The notes under the pieces: model-generated
The model's input: only the letters and a program-made list of their open reading frames with translations
What the model was told of the DNA's origin: nothing
Databases searched by the model: none
Translations under genes and position numbers: made by a program
From: an uncultured Alphaproteobacteria bacterium
Lineage (GTDB): Bacteria; Pseudomonadota; Alphaproteobacteria; Micavibrionales; Micavibrionaceae
Assembly (NCBI GenBank): GCA_946481105.1
Contig: CAMLMM010000046.1
Span: 1-15,474, forward strand
Length of the DNA stretch: 15,474 nt
Reading direction: 5' to 3'
Shown here: positions 6,932 through 13,188 of the stretch, in pieces
How the letters are laid out: each line of letters starts with the position of its first letter
Position numbering within the stretch: position 1 is the first letter of the stretch

Positions 6932-7368
6932 TGCGCAGCTACCAAAAAGAAATCGTTTATTTTATTGGCATAGCGGCGGTTGCTTTCCTGGCTATTTATA
7001 CGTGCCTGAATTTTATCAGACCGTCAGGGGAAGGCCAGGTCAATGTGCATGCCTGGATGCACAATCAAATCAATATTACGGCGGAGCAGGACCGCGCCTT
7101 GACGCAAATCGAACAAAAATTTGCGGAAAGACAGCGCCAGTTACAGGCCGATATTCATGCGGGGAATGTTGAGCTGGCCAACGCCATATTGGAAGACGGT
7201 AAATTTTCCGAACGCGTGTCGGCAGCCGTCGAACGTATTCACCACGCCCAGGGCGATTTACAAAAAGCGACTATCGAGCATATTTTTGACATGCAAACCG
7301 TATTAACGCCAGAACAGGCGGAAAAGCTCAACAAATTGGCCTCTGATGCCCTTATTCAAAACCCATAG
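6931..7368 (+). CDS. cnrX: CnrX-like periplasmic metal sensor
   Basis: The 145-residue product has one N-terminal membrane anchor (about residues 8-29) and a periplasmic helical domain ending in the LTPEQAEKL phrase typical of the Metal_resist/CpxP-ZraP-CnrX superfamily. Residues H40 and H44 (HAWMH), E61, H117 and M121 (HIFDM) fall exactly two positions before the Ni/Co ligands recalled for Cupriavidus CnrX: H42, H46, E63, H119 and M123. All five are conserved with identical spacing. In that system metal binding by CnrX causes CnrY to release the sigma factor CnrH. The start overlaps the stop of the upstream gene (TAATG), and the 3' end overlaps the sigma gene by 23 bases, so translation is probably coupled. 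Ligand conservation predicts Ni2+ or Co2+ as signal, although the sites of such proteins can bind other metals. Confidence 0.82.
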   Translation: MRSYQKEIVYFIGIAAVAFLAIYTCLNFIRPSGEGQVNVHAWMHNQINITAEQDRALTQIEQKFAERQRQLQADIHAGNVELANAILEDGKFSERVSAAVERIHHAQGDLQKATIEHIFDMQTVLTPEQAEKLNKLASDALIQNP

Positions 7369-7954
7369 ACAGATGGATGTGGGAAGCGCGGACAGCGAAG
7401 ACCATGATCTGGCCAGACGACTGCAATCAGGCGACGAGTTTGCACTGAATGAGATTATGCGCCGTTATAAGGAGCGTGTTTACCGCTTTGCCTGGAAATA
7501 TATAGGGAATGAGGACATCGCGCTGGACGTGACGCAGGAAACTTTTACCAGGCTTTATTTCAACATTGATAAATTCGACCCGTCATACAAATTCAGCACC
7601 TGGGTATTTCAGATCGCCCTAAATCTTTGCCGTGATTATGTGCGCAAAAATAAGAAACGCATGCGTGACGTGCCTTTTGACCGATTGAATGAGGCTGGAT
7701 CGGACGAATGGCAAAAAAGTGATGAGGACATTGAGCAGGCGTTAAGTTCACAGGAAGAGCTGGCTTTTTTGCGGAGGGAAATTCAGGCGCTGCCAGAAAA
7801 ACTGCATGATTCTTTTGTTCTTTACGTTCTGGAAGGACGCCCCCAGAGTGAGTGCGCGGATATGCTGGGCGTATCCGCGAAAACCGTTGAAACCCGCGTA
7901 TATCGGGCGCGCCGCATTCTGGCCGAAAAATTTGGCAAATTCTTTGAGGGATAG
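7346..7954 (+). CDS. cnrH: ECF-type RNA polymerase sigma factor (CnrH-like)
   Basis: The 202-residue product has the two-domain ECF layout. Sigma2 spans about residues 32-104 and includes DVTQETFTRLY and the core FSTWVFQIALNLCRDYVRK. A linker follows at 105-140. Sigma4 spans about 143-196 and includes LPEKLHDSFVLYVLEGR and the helix-turn-helix ADMLGVSAKTVETRVYRARR. It would direct RNA polymerase to the metal-response promoters once freed from the anti-sigma factor. The ATG at 7346 overlaps the end of the sensor gene; an in-frame ATG at 7373, just after the sensor stop, is an alternative. Neither has a clear ribosome binding site, so translational coupling is likely. The last codons TTT GAG GGA TAG are part of the second promoter-like element (7943-7974). 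Confidence 0.88.
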   Translation: MPLFKTHRQMDVGSADSEDHDLARRLQSGDEFALNEIMRRYKERVYRFAWKYIGNEDIALDVTQETFTRLYFNIDKFDPSYKFSTWVFQIALNLCRDYVRKNKKRMRDVPFDRLNEAGSDEWQKSDEDIEQALSSQEELAFLRREIQALPEKLHDSFVLYVLEGRPQSECADMLGVSAKTVETRVYRARRILAEKFGKFFEG

Positions 7955-7974
7955 CCTGTTTTAAACCGTATTAG
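7943..7974 (+). promoter_or_regulatory. Putative ECF promoter of the efflux operon, overlapping the sigma stop codon
   Basis: The element reads TTTGAGGGATAGC, three free bases, TTTT, three free bases, CCGTATTAG. It is the second copy of the element at 6528-6559, with identical spacing. It lies 42 bases before the ATG of the efflux adaptor gene. Its first twelve bases also encode the last three residues and the stop of the sigma factor. The duplication suggests that both operons are switched on by the same sigma factor. Confidence 0.6.
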
Positions 7975-8016
7975 CTTCTGAGATCGCTATCGTCATCAGC
8001 AAAATACGGACATGCA

Positions 8017-8961
8017 ATGAAACATATATTAGTCGCGCTTTTAGTAACTATATTTGCGATTCCGGCCTATGCCCATGAGGGGGAGGATCATGCTGTGGCA
8101 CCTGGCACAGAAGGGGAGTCGCAAACAGCAGATATTATCGAGCTGACGGACACGGCCATCCATAATCTTGGCGTGATCACGGCGAAGGCGGAAATTTCAC
8201 CGCGCGCAGAGACGGTATCCGTGAATGGAATAATTGAACTGATGCCAGAGAAACAGGCGATTGTTACGACCCTGGCCAACGGCCATGTCGCTGAAATTTA
8301 TGCCAAGATAGGGGATGAGGTTAAAAAAGGGCAGGTTCTTCTTGCCGTTCAGCCAAGTTTTGTTGGCAACCCTCCTGTGCGAATTTCTTCACCCATAAGC
8401 GGGGTTCTTCTAAAGCAGAATATAGTTATTGGCCAGTCCGTAACACCTGAAACCAGCCTGATGGAGGTGGGCGATTCCTCGGAAATGCTGGTGCGTGGCG
8501 TTTTATATGAAACGCCGGATGTCACCAGGATTCGCGTTGGTCAAAGCGCGCAGGTGACGGGCGGTCTTTTGGCGAATACCGTTTTAAACGGCAAAGTCCA
8601 GCGCATGGACAGGGCCTTTGATAGTGGTAGCCGTACTTTTAATGTTTACGTGGCGATAGAAAATCCTGACCGGCTTTTGCTGGCCAATATGCAGGTAGTT
8701 CTTTCCATTAATGCCGGCGAAGCTGCCGATGTCTTGACCGTACCTGCCAAGGCGATCCTGGGGGAAAGCGGCGATAATTTTGTTTTTGTCCGCACGGGCA
8801 ATTCATTTGAACGCCGGAAGGTTAAACTTGGCTCTAAGTTTGGCGCTGATCGGGAAATACTGGAGGGCGTGTTCCCGGACGAGGATGTCGTGACTGTCGG
8901 CAATTACCAGCTGCAATTCGCCAAAACCTCCGTGCCTGCGAAAAGGGAGCATAAAGATTAA
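8017..8961 (+). CDS. RND efflux periplasmic adaptor (CusB/CzcB family), hairpin-less
   Basis: The 314-residue product begins with a Sec signal peptide ending AYA-HEGEDH at about residue 19, so the mature N-terminus is His-rich. The half-lipoyl motif NGHVAEIYAKIGDEVKKGQ (88-106) is followed after only about ten residues by the second half, RISSPISGVLLKQNIVIGQ (122-140). In CusB, CzcB and most membrane fusion proteins these halves are separated by a long alpha-hairpin that docks on the outer-membrane channel; here it is missing. A beta-barrel domain (about 155-230, with GQSAQVTG and the DSGSRTFNVYVAIENP segment) and a membrane-proximal domain (about 235-305) follow. The protein would couple the RND pump encoded next to it, 2 bases downstream, to metal delivery or release in the periplasm. 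Length is well below the ~400-500 residues of standard relatives. No strong ribosome binding site precedes the ATG. Confidence 0.85.
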   Translation: MKHILVALLVTIFAIPAYAHEGEDHAVAPGTEGESQTADIIELTDTAIHNLGVITAKAEISPRAETVSVNGIIELMPEKQAIVTTLANGHVAEIYAKIGDEVKKGQVLLAVQPSFVGNPPVRISSPISGVLLKQNIVIGQSVTPETSLMEVGDSSEMLVRGVLYETPDVTRIRVGQSAQVTGGLLANTVLNGKVQRMDRAFDSGSRTFNVYVAIENPDRLLLANMQVVLSINAGEAADVLTVPAKAILGESGDNFVFVRTGNSFERRKVKLGSKFGADREILEGVFPDEDVVTVGNYQLQFAKTSVPAKREHKD

Positions 8962-8963
8962 TC

Positions 8964-11900
8964 ATGCTCAATTCGATTATCCAGTTTTCACTGCAAAACC
9001 GCCTATTGGTGATCGCTTTCTCGGCGCTCATCATGGTCTATGGCGTGGTTACTATCAGCAAATTGCCTGTCGATGTCTTTCCTGACCTGAACCGTCCCAC
9101 GGTCACAATCTTTACCGAAGCTGAGGGGCTTGCCCCCGAAGAAGTTGAATCTCTCGTGACCTGGCCGCTTGAAACCGCTGTTAATGGTTCGACGGGTGTT
9201 GAACGGGTGCGCTCGGCCTCCACTATCGGTCTTTCCATCATCTGGGTTGAATTCGGGTGGGATACGGATATTTACGCCGCTCGTCAGATTGTAGCCGAAA
9301 AACTCCAGCAGGCGCAGGAAACATTGCCGTCAGGTGTGCGTCCTGTCATGGGACCAATCTCGTCGATAATGGGCGAAATCATGCTGGTGGGACTAACCAG
9401 CAAAAACCCCAACGTCACCAGCATGGATCTGCGTAGCGCCGCAGAATGGAATATCCGCAACCGTCTTCTATCTATTGGGGGGATCGCCCAGGTAACTGTT
9501 ATCGGCGGCGACCTGAAGCAGTATCAGGTTCTGGTTGACCCGCTGAAACTTAAAAATTACGGCGTCACCTTGCATGATATTGAGGCAACCATTGAAGGAT
9601 CGAACGTCAATGCAACCGGTGGGTTCCTTATGTCAGATTATCAGGAAAGCCTGATCCGGAATATTGCCCGCATCAAAACGGTTGAGGATTTATCCAAGGC
9701 GCCTTTACCGCAGGATAACGAATTGCCAACACCATTGACGCTGGATCAGGTTGCCACGATCAAACTCGGCGGGCCGCTTGCCAAACGCGGTGATGCCAGT
9801 ATTGATGGCCAGCCTGCCGTCATTCTGTCCGTGCAAAAACAGCCTGGCGCGGACACGGTCGCGCTAACCCGGAAAATCGAAGCTGAGCTGGATAATATCC
9901 AGAAAACGCTGCCGGAAGGGGTGGCGATACATAAGGATATATTCAAGCAGGCGAGTTTTATCGAGCGCGCGGTTAAGAATGTCGAAGACGCCTTGCGTGA
10001 CGGAGCTGTTCTTGTGGCAATCGTGCTGTTTCTGTTTCTCCTTAATTTCCGGACAACATTCATCACGCTAACGGCCATTCCGCTGTCCTTTGTATTGACG
10101 GCCATTGTCTTTAAATTCTTCGGCATGAGTATTAATACCATGACATTGGGTGGTTTAGCTGTGGCGATCGGAGAACTGGTGGATGATGCCATCGTTGATG
10201 TTGAAAACGTATTTCGCCGCTTGCGTGAAAATCGTCATGCCGAAAGGCCACGCAATCCGATGCAGGTCATTTTTGAAGCTTCGAGCGAGGTGCGAAACTC
10301 TATCGTTTTTGCCACCATTATCGTTGTGCTGGTCTTTATTCCGCTTTTCGCCATGGGCGGGATCGAGGGTAAGATTTTTCTGCCCTTGGGTGTCGCTTAT
10401 ATTGTGTCGATTGTCGCGTCATTATTTGTCTCGCTTACTCTCACACCGGCTTTGTGTTCCTATTTGTTGCCGAATATGAAGCGAATGGATGACGCGCATG
10501 ATGGCTGGTTGATCCGCAAGGTGAAGGCCGGACAAAAAGCGGTATTGAACTTCATTTTTCCACATCAAAAGACAGTTTTGACTTTTGTTGCCATCGTGAC
10601 TTTGGGTGTTTTGTCTATGGTGCCGTTCTTCGGCAAGGAATTTCTGCCACAATTTAACGAAGGTTCGGTTACAATCAATATTCTTATGCCGCCAGGCACC
10701 AGTCTCGCAGAATCCAACCGTATCGGTACGATTGCCGAAAGTCTGGTAGGCGAGGTGCCGGAGGCAACCAAGACAGGTCGCCGTACGGGACGGGCTGAGC
10801 GTGACGATCATGCCGAGGGCGTGCATTCCAGTGAGATTGAAGTGGAGTTAAAGGAATCTGAACGGTCACGTACAGACATTCTGGCGGATATTCGCAGCCG
10901 TCTTGATGATATTCCAGGTATTGCTGTCAATATTGGCCAGCCGATTTCTCACCGGATCGACCATATGATGAGCGGTGTGCGTGCCCAGATGGCAATCAAA
11001 CTTTTTGGGGAAGACCTGGGTGTCTTGCGTGCAAAGGCAGAAGAAATTCGCGCCGTAATGGCGGAAGTGCCGGGAGTGGTTGATCTCTCGGTCGAGAAAC
11101 AGGTGCTGATCCCGCAGCTGCATGTTTTGTTTGACCGTGAAAAGGCAGCAAATTATGGCCTTCTGCCCGGCGAGGCGGCGGAATACGCGGAGCTTGCCAT
11201 GCAGGGTAAGGTCATGGGGCAGGTTCTGGACGGTCAGCGAACCTATGATATCGCCATGCGCTTGACTGATGAATCGCGACAGGATATCGAGGCGATCAAG
11301 CAGATCCCCGTGGATACTAAAAACGGCAATGTTGTTCCGTTACAGGCCATCGCCAGTGTCGAACAAGCCCAAGGACCGAATATTATCAATCGCGAAAATG
11401 CCCAGCGCCGCATTGTGATTCAGGCTAATGTCTCTGAACGCGACCTGGTCGGAGTGGTGCAGAACGTTCAGGCCGCAATCAACAAAAAGGTACAACTGCC
11501 GCAGGGCTATTTTGTGACTTATGGAGGACAGTTTGAAAGCCAGGCTAGCGCATCGCGCATGATCGCGGCTTTAAGTTTGTTTTCGCTGGCAGGCGTGTTT
11601 CTTGTATTGTTTGCTCATTTCAAAAGTGCAAATCTGGCCCTGCAGGTCATGATTTCCATCCCTCTGGCCTTTGTGGGCGCGGTTACTGGCGTGTGGCTTT
11701 CAGGTGGCGTTTTTTCAATCGCCACTATGGTTGGTTTCGTGACGCTAACGGGAATTGCCGCACGGAATGGCATCATGATGATTGCGCACTATATGCATTT
11801 GATGGAACATGAAGGCGAAAAATTTGATTTGAAGATGATTTATCGTGGTACTTCGGAGCGGATTATTCCTGTGTTGATGACGGCGCTGACGGCATCATTG

Positions 11901-12092
11901 GCTCTCGTGCCGCTAATTATCGCGTCGGATGAACCAGGGCGGGAACTGCTTCATCCAGTTGCCGTCGTCATCTTTTGCGGTTTGTTCTCAAGTACGTTGC
12001 TCGATCTGACTGTGCGCCCATTGATTTTCTGGGCATTTGGGAAAAAGCCCGTCGAAAAGCTTCTTCCTACTGCTCTAACCCCCCAAACCTGA
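8964..12092 (+). CDS. Heavy-metal efflux RND transporter (CusA/CzcA family)
   Basis: The 1042-residue product has full RND length and layout: membrane segment 1 (about 13-33), a large periplasmic loop, segments 2-6 (about 338-490), segment 7 near 540, a second periplasmic loop, and segments 8-12 (about 865-1030). Membrane segment 4 carries AIGELVDDAIVDVEN with D407 and D408, at the place of the proton-relay acid of heavy-metal RND pumps. The periplasmic part has the family phrases EGLAPEEVESLVTWPLE and GGIAQVTVIGGDLKQYQV. The segment-4 signature differs from those I recall for CzcA (Zn/Co/Cd), CnrA (Ni/Co) and CusA (Cu/Ag), so the metal cannot be named from it. A Met-containing loop (HMMSGVRAQM, 667-676) could contact Cu+ or Ag+. 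It is driven by proton influx. The start is 2 bases after the adaptor stop. No outer-membrane factor gene is present. Confidence 0.93.
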   Translation: MLNSIIQFSLQNRLLVIAFSALIMVYGVVTISKLPVDVFPDLNRPTVTIFTEAEGLAPEEVESLVTWPLETAVNGSTGVERVRSASTIGLSIIWVEFGWDTDIYAARQIVAEKLQQAQETLPSGVRPVMGPISSIMGEIMLVGLTSKNPNVTSMDLRSAAEWNIRNRLLSIGGIAQVTVIGGDLKQYQVLVDPLKLKNYGVTLHDIEATIEGSNVNATGGFLMSDYQESLIRNIARIKTVEDLSKAPLPQDNELPTPLTLDQVATIKLGGPLAKRGDASIDGQPAVILSVQKQPGADTVALTRKIEAELDNIQKTLPEGVAIHKDIFKQASFIERAVKNVEDALRDGAVLVAIVLFLFLLNFRTTFITLTAIPLSFVLTAIVFKFFGMSINTMTLGGLAVAIGELVDDAIVDVENVFRRLRENRHAERPRNPMQVIFEASSEVRNSIVFATIIVVLVFIPLFAMGGIEGKIFLPLGVAYIVSIVASLFVSLTLTPALCSYLLPNMKRMDDAHDGWLIRKVKAGQKAVLNFIFPHQKTVLTFVAIVTLGVLSMVPFFGKEFLPQFNEGSVTINILMPPGTSLAESNRIGTIAESLVGEVPEATKTGRRTGRAERDDHAEGVHSSEIEVELKESERSRTDILADIRSRLDDIPGIAVNIGQPISHRIDHMMSGVRAQMAIKLFGEDLGVLRAKAEEIRAVMAEVPGVVDLSVEKQVLIPQLHVLFDREKAANYGLLPGEAAEYAELAMQGKVMGQVLDGQRTYDIAMRLTDESRQDIEAIKQIPVDTKNGNVVPLQAIASVEQAQGPNIINRENAQRRIVIQANVSERDLVGVVQNVQAAINKKVQLPQGYFVTYGGQFESQASASRMIAALSLFSLAGVFLVLFAHFKSANLALQVMISIPLAFVGAVTGVWLSGGVFSIATMVGFVTLTGIAARNGIMMIAHYMHLMEHEGEKFDLKMIYRGTSERIIPVLMTALTASLALVPLIIASDEPGRELLHPVAVVIFCGLFSSTLLDLTVRPLIFWAFGKKPVEKLLPTALTPQT

Positions 12093-12106
12093 TGAGGAGA
12101 TAAACT

Positions 12107-12565
12107 ATGAATAAACTACTTTTAATAACGGCTATGTTTTTGGCATTTGGTGTATCAGTACCTGTCCATGCCCATGAAGGTGAGGCGCATGGAAGTGAAG
12201 CGGGGCATAACCAGATTGGACAGATAACGGATGGTGCCCGTGCATTAAAGGTGATTCAGGATGGTGTTACATTTATGAGTGATGCTATTACGTCGAAACA
12301 GGCAGATCTGTTTAATGATGGAACAACCATGGATAAGCTGCATGAAATTACTGTTCGTATTGAGGAGGCGGCCTCATTCATCGAAAACCAGCCTTCGCAG
12401 GCTACGGAAGTTCAAAAGTCAAGATTAGTCAGTGCCCTCAAACAGCTAACAAAAACAGTAACAGATTTTCACATTGCAACGCATGACCGCAACATAGAGA
12501 AGTCTTTAGCCGAACTAAAAAAGGTTCAGGGTGCCTTAAAACTCGTTGAAGTCAATTTCAAATAG
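12107..12565 (+). CDS. His-rich helical periplasmic protein of unknown function
   Basis: The 152-residue product has a Sec signal peptide (cleavage expected after VHA at residue 22), giving a mature N-terminus HEGEAHGSEAGHN with four His. This strongly resembles the HEGEDH start of the adaptor encoded two genes upstream. The rest (about residues 40-150) is predicted helical, with segments LHEITVRIEEAASFIE and EKSLAELKKVQGALKLVE, and could be a small helical bundle. There are no Cys residues. I do not recognise a named family. Its place between the RND pump and the TRASH/YHS-like protein, 14 bases after the pump gene and with a GAGGAGA ribosome binding site, suggests a periplasmic metal-binding or chaperone role in the same efflux response. 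That role is inference. Confidence 0.75.
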   Translation: MNKLLLITAMFLAFGVSVPVHAHEGEAHGSEAGHNQIGQITDGARALKVIQDGVTFMSDAITSKQADLFNDGTTMDKLHEITVRIEEAASFIENQPSQATEVQKSRLVSALKQLTKTVTDFHIATHDRNIEKSLAELKKVQGALKLVEVNFK

Positions 12566-12577
12566 GGAATGTTGAAA

Positions 12578-12973
12578 ATGAAATGCCTTTTTCTATTACT
12601 TGCCATGGCTTTATCTGTGTTTTCAGTGACGGCGCAAGCGGACTCTCTTAAACCTGTGAAAGCGGAATATGTCTGCATGATAAATAATGTGGCCTTTGAC
12701 AAGCCGCAGATAGCAATCAAGGTCGATGGAAAAACTTATTATGGGTGTTGCCCGATGTGTAAAGAGCGTCTTGAAAAGGATGCTGGTGCAAGAAAGGCGA
12801 TTGATCCGGTGAGCGGCAGGGAAGTTGACAAGGCCGACGCCGTCATAGGTGCCGCCGCAGACGGCAAGGTTTATTATTTTGAGACTGAGGCTAACATGCG
12901 GGAAAGCAAGCCATCAGATACGCCACAAACACATGATCATTCAGCAGGAGGAAAAAATCATGACGCACAATGA
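12578..12973 (+). CDS. Periplasmic TRASH/YHS-like metal-binding protein
   Basis: The 131-residue product has a signal peptide (about 1-21, ending AQA-DS). Its first unit holds C33 (YVCMINN) and the cluster C57, C58, C61 (YYGCCPMCKERL), the layout of TRASH/YHS-type metal-binding modules. A second unit, about 75-107 (IDPVSGREVDKADAVIG...GKVYYFE), keeps the YHS-like frame but has lost every cysteine. The C-terminus is His-rich ([11 protein letters not shown]). Proteins of this type are often found with copper or silver export genes, and periplasmic metal sequestration is the likely role. ATG 12578 was chosen because AGGGA (12564-12568) is 9 bases upstream; ATG 12569 would touch that site directly. 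The end overlaps the next gene by 14 bases. Confidence 0.8.
   Translation: MKCLFLLLAMALSVFSVTAQADSLKPVKAEYVCMINNVAFDKPQIAIKVDGKTYYGCCPMCKERLEKDAGARKAIDPVSGREVDKADAVIGAAADGKVYYFETEANMRESKPSDTPQTHDHSAGGKNHDAQ
12946..12951 (+). promoter_or_regulatory. Ribosome binding site deciding the start at 12960
   Basis: A perfect AGGAGG lies 8 bases before ATG 12960. It fixes the start of the small membrane protein inside the 3' end of the preceding gene and rules out the longer in-frame start at 12849. Confidence 0.75.
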
Positions 12974-13184
12974 AGGACGCCCGGTAAAGGGCTTAGTTGA
13001 ACAATTTTTATCCTGGAAAGGGGTGGTGTTTACTCTTTTGCTGGCCGGGCTAAGTTATTATTTATTGACAAGCCATTTGGAACATCTTGCTGTAGCATTA
13101 CCGTATCTGTTTTTGCTGGCTTGCCCATTGATGCATATTTTTGGGCATGGTCACGGGCACAAACATTCAAACGACAAGGAATAA
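12960..13184 (+). CDS. DUF2933-type small membrane protein
   Basis: The 74-residue product has a short N-terminal stretch, two hydrophobic segments (about 20-36 and 43-60) and the phrase [24 protein letters not shown]. Such LPY...CPLMH...HGH-rich sequences are typical of the DUF2933 family, small proteins of unknown role often beside copper or silver resistance genes. The Cys-Pro-Leu-Met-His sequence and the His tail could bind a soft metal ion. The gene overlaps the preceding one and ends 4 bases before the ATPase start, so it belongs to the efflux operon. Confidence 0.82.
   Translation: MTHNEGRPVKGLVEQFLSWKGVVFTLLLAGLSYYLLTSHLEHLAVALPYLFLLACPLMHIFGHGHGHKHSNDKE
13176..13180 (+). promoter_or_regulatory. 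Ribosome binding site deciding the ATPase start
   Basis: AAGGA lies 8 bases before ATG 13189. The earlier in-frame ATG at 13141 lies inside the preceding gene and has no such site. Confidence 0.6.
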
Positions 13185-13188
13185 ATCA

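Noticed and set aside
7297..7310. A third copy of the ECF-like element (CCGTATTA near 7300)
   Set aside because: The GGGATAGC and TTTT parts are missing upstream, so it is only a chance partial match within the sensor gene.
10422..11123. Several minus-strand open frames inside the RND pump gene
   Set aside because: The plus-strand frame is an unbroken 1042-residue transporter; the antisense frames have no motifs or ribosome binding sites.
12849..12959. Longer N-terminus for the DUF2933-type protein from ATG 12849
   Set aside because: The perfect AGGAGG before ATG 12960 and the usual short length of the family favour the 74-residue form.
13141..13188. Longer N-terminus for the P-type ATPase from ATG 13141
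   Set aside because: It would lie inside the DUF2933 gene and lacks a ribosome binding site, whereas ATG 13189 has AAGGA at 8 bases.
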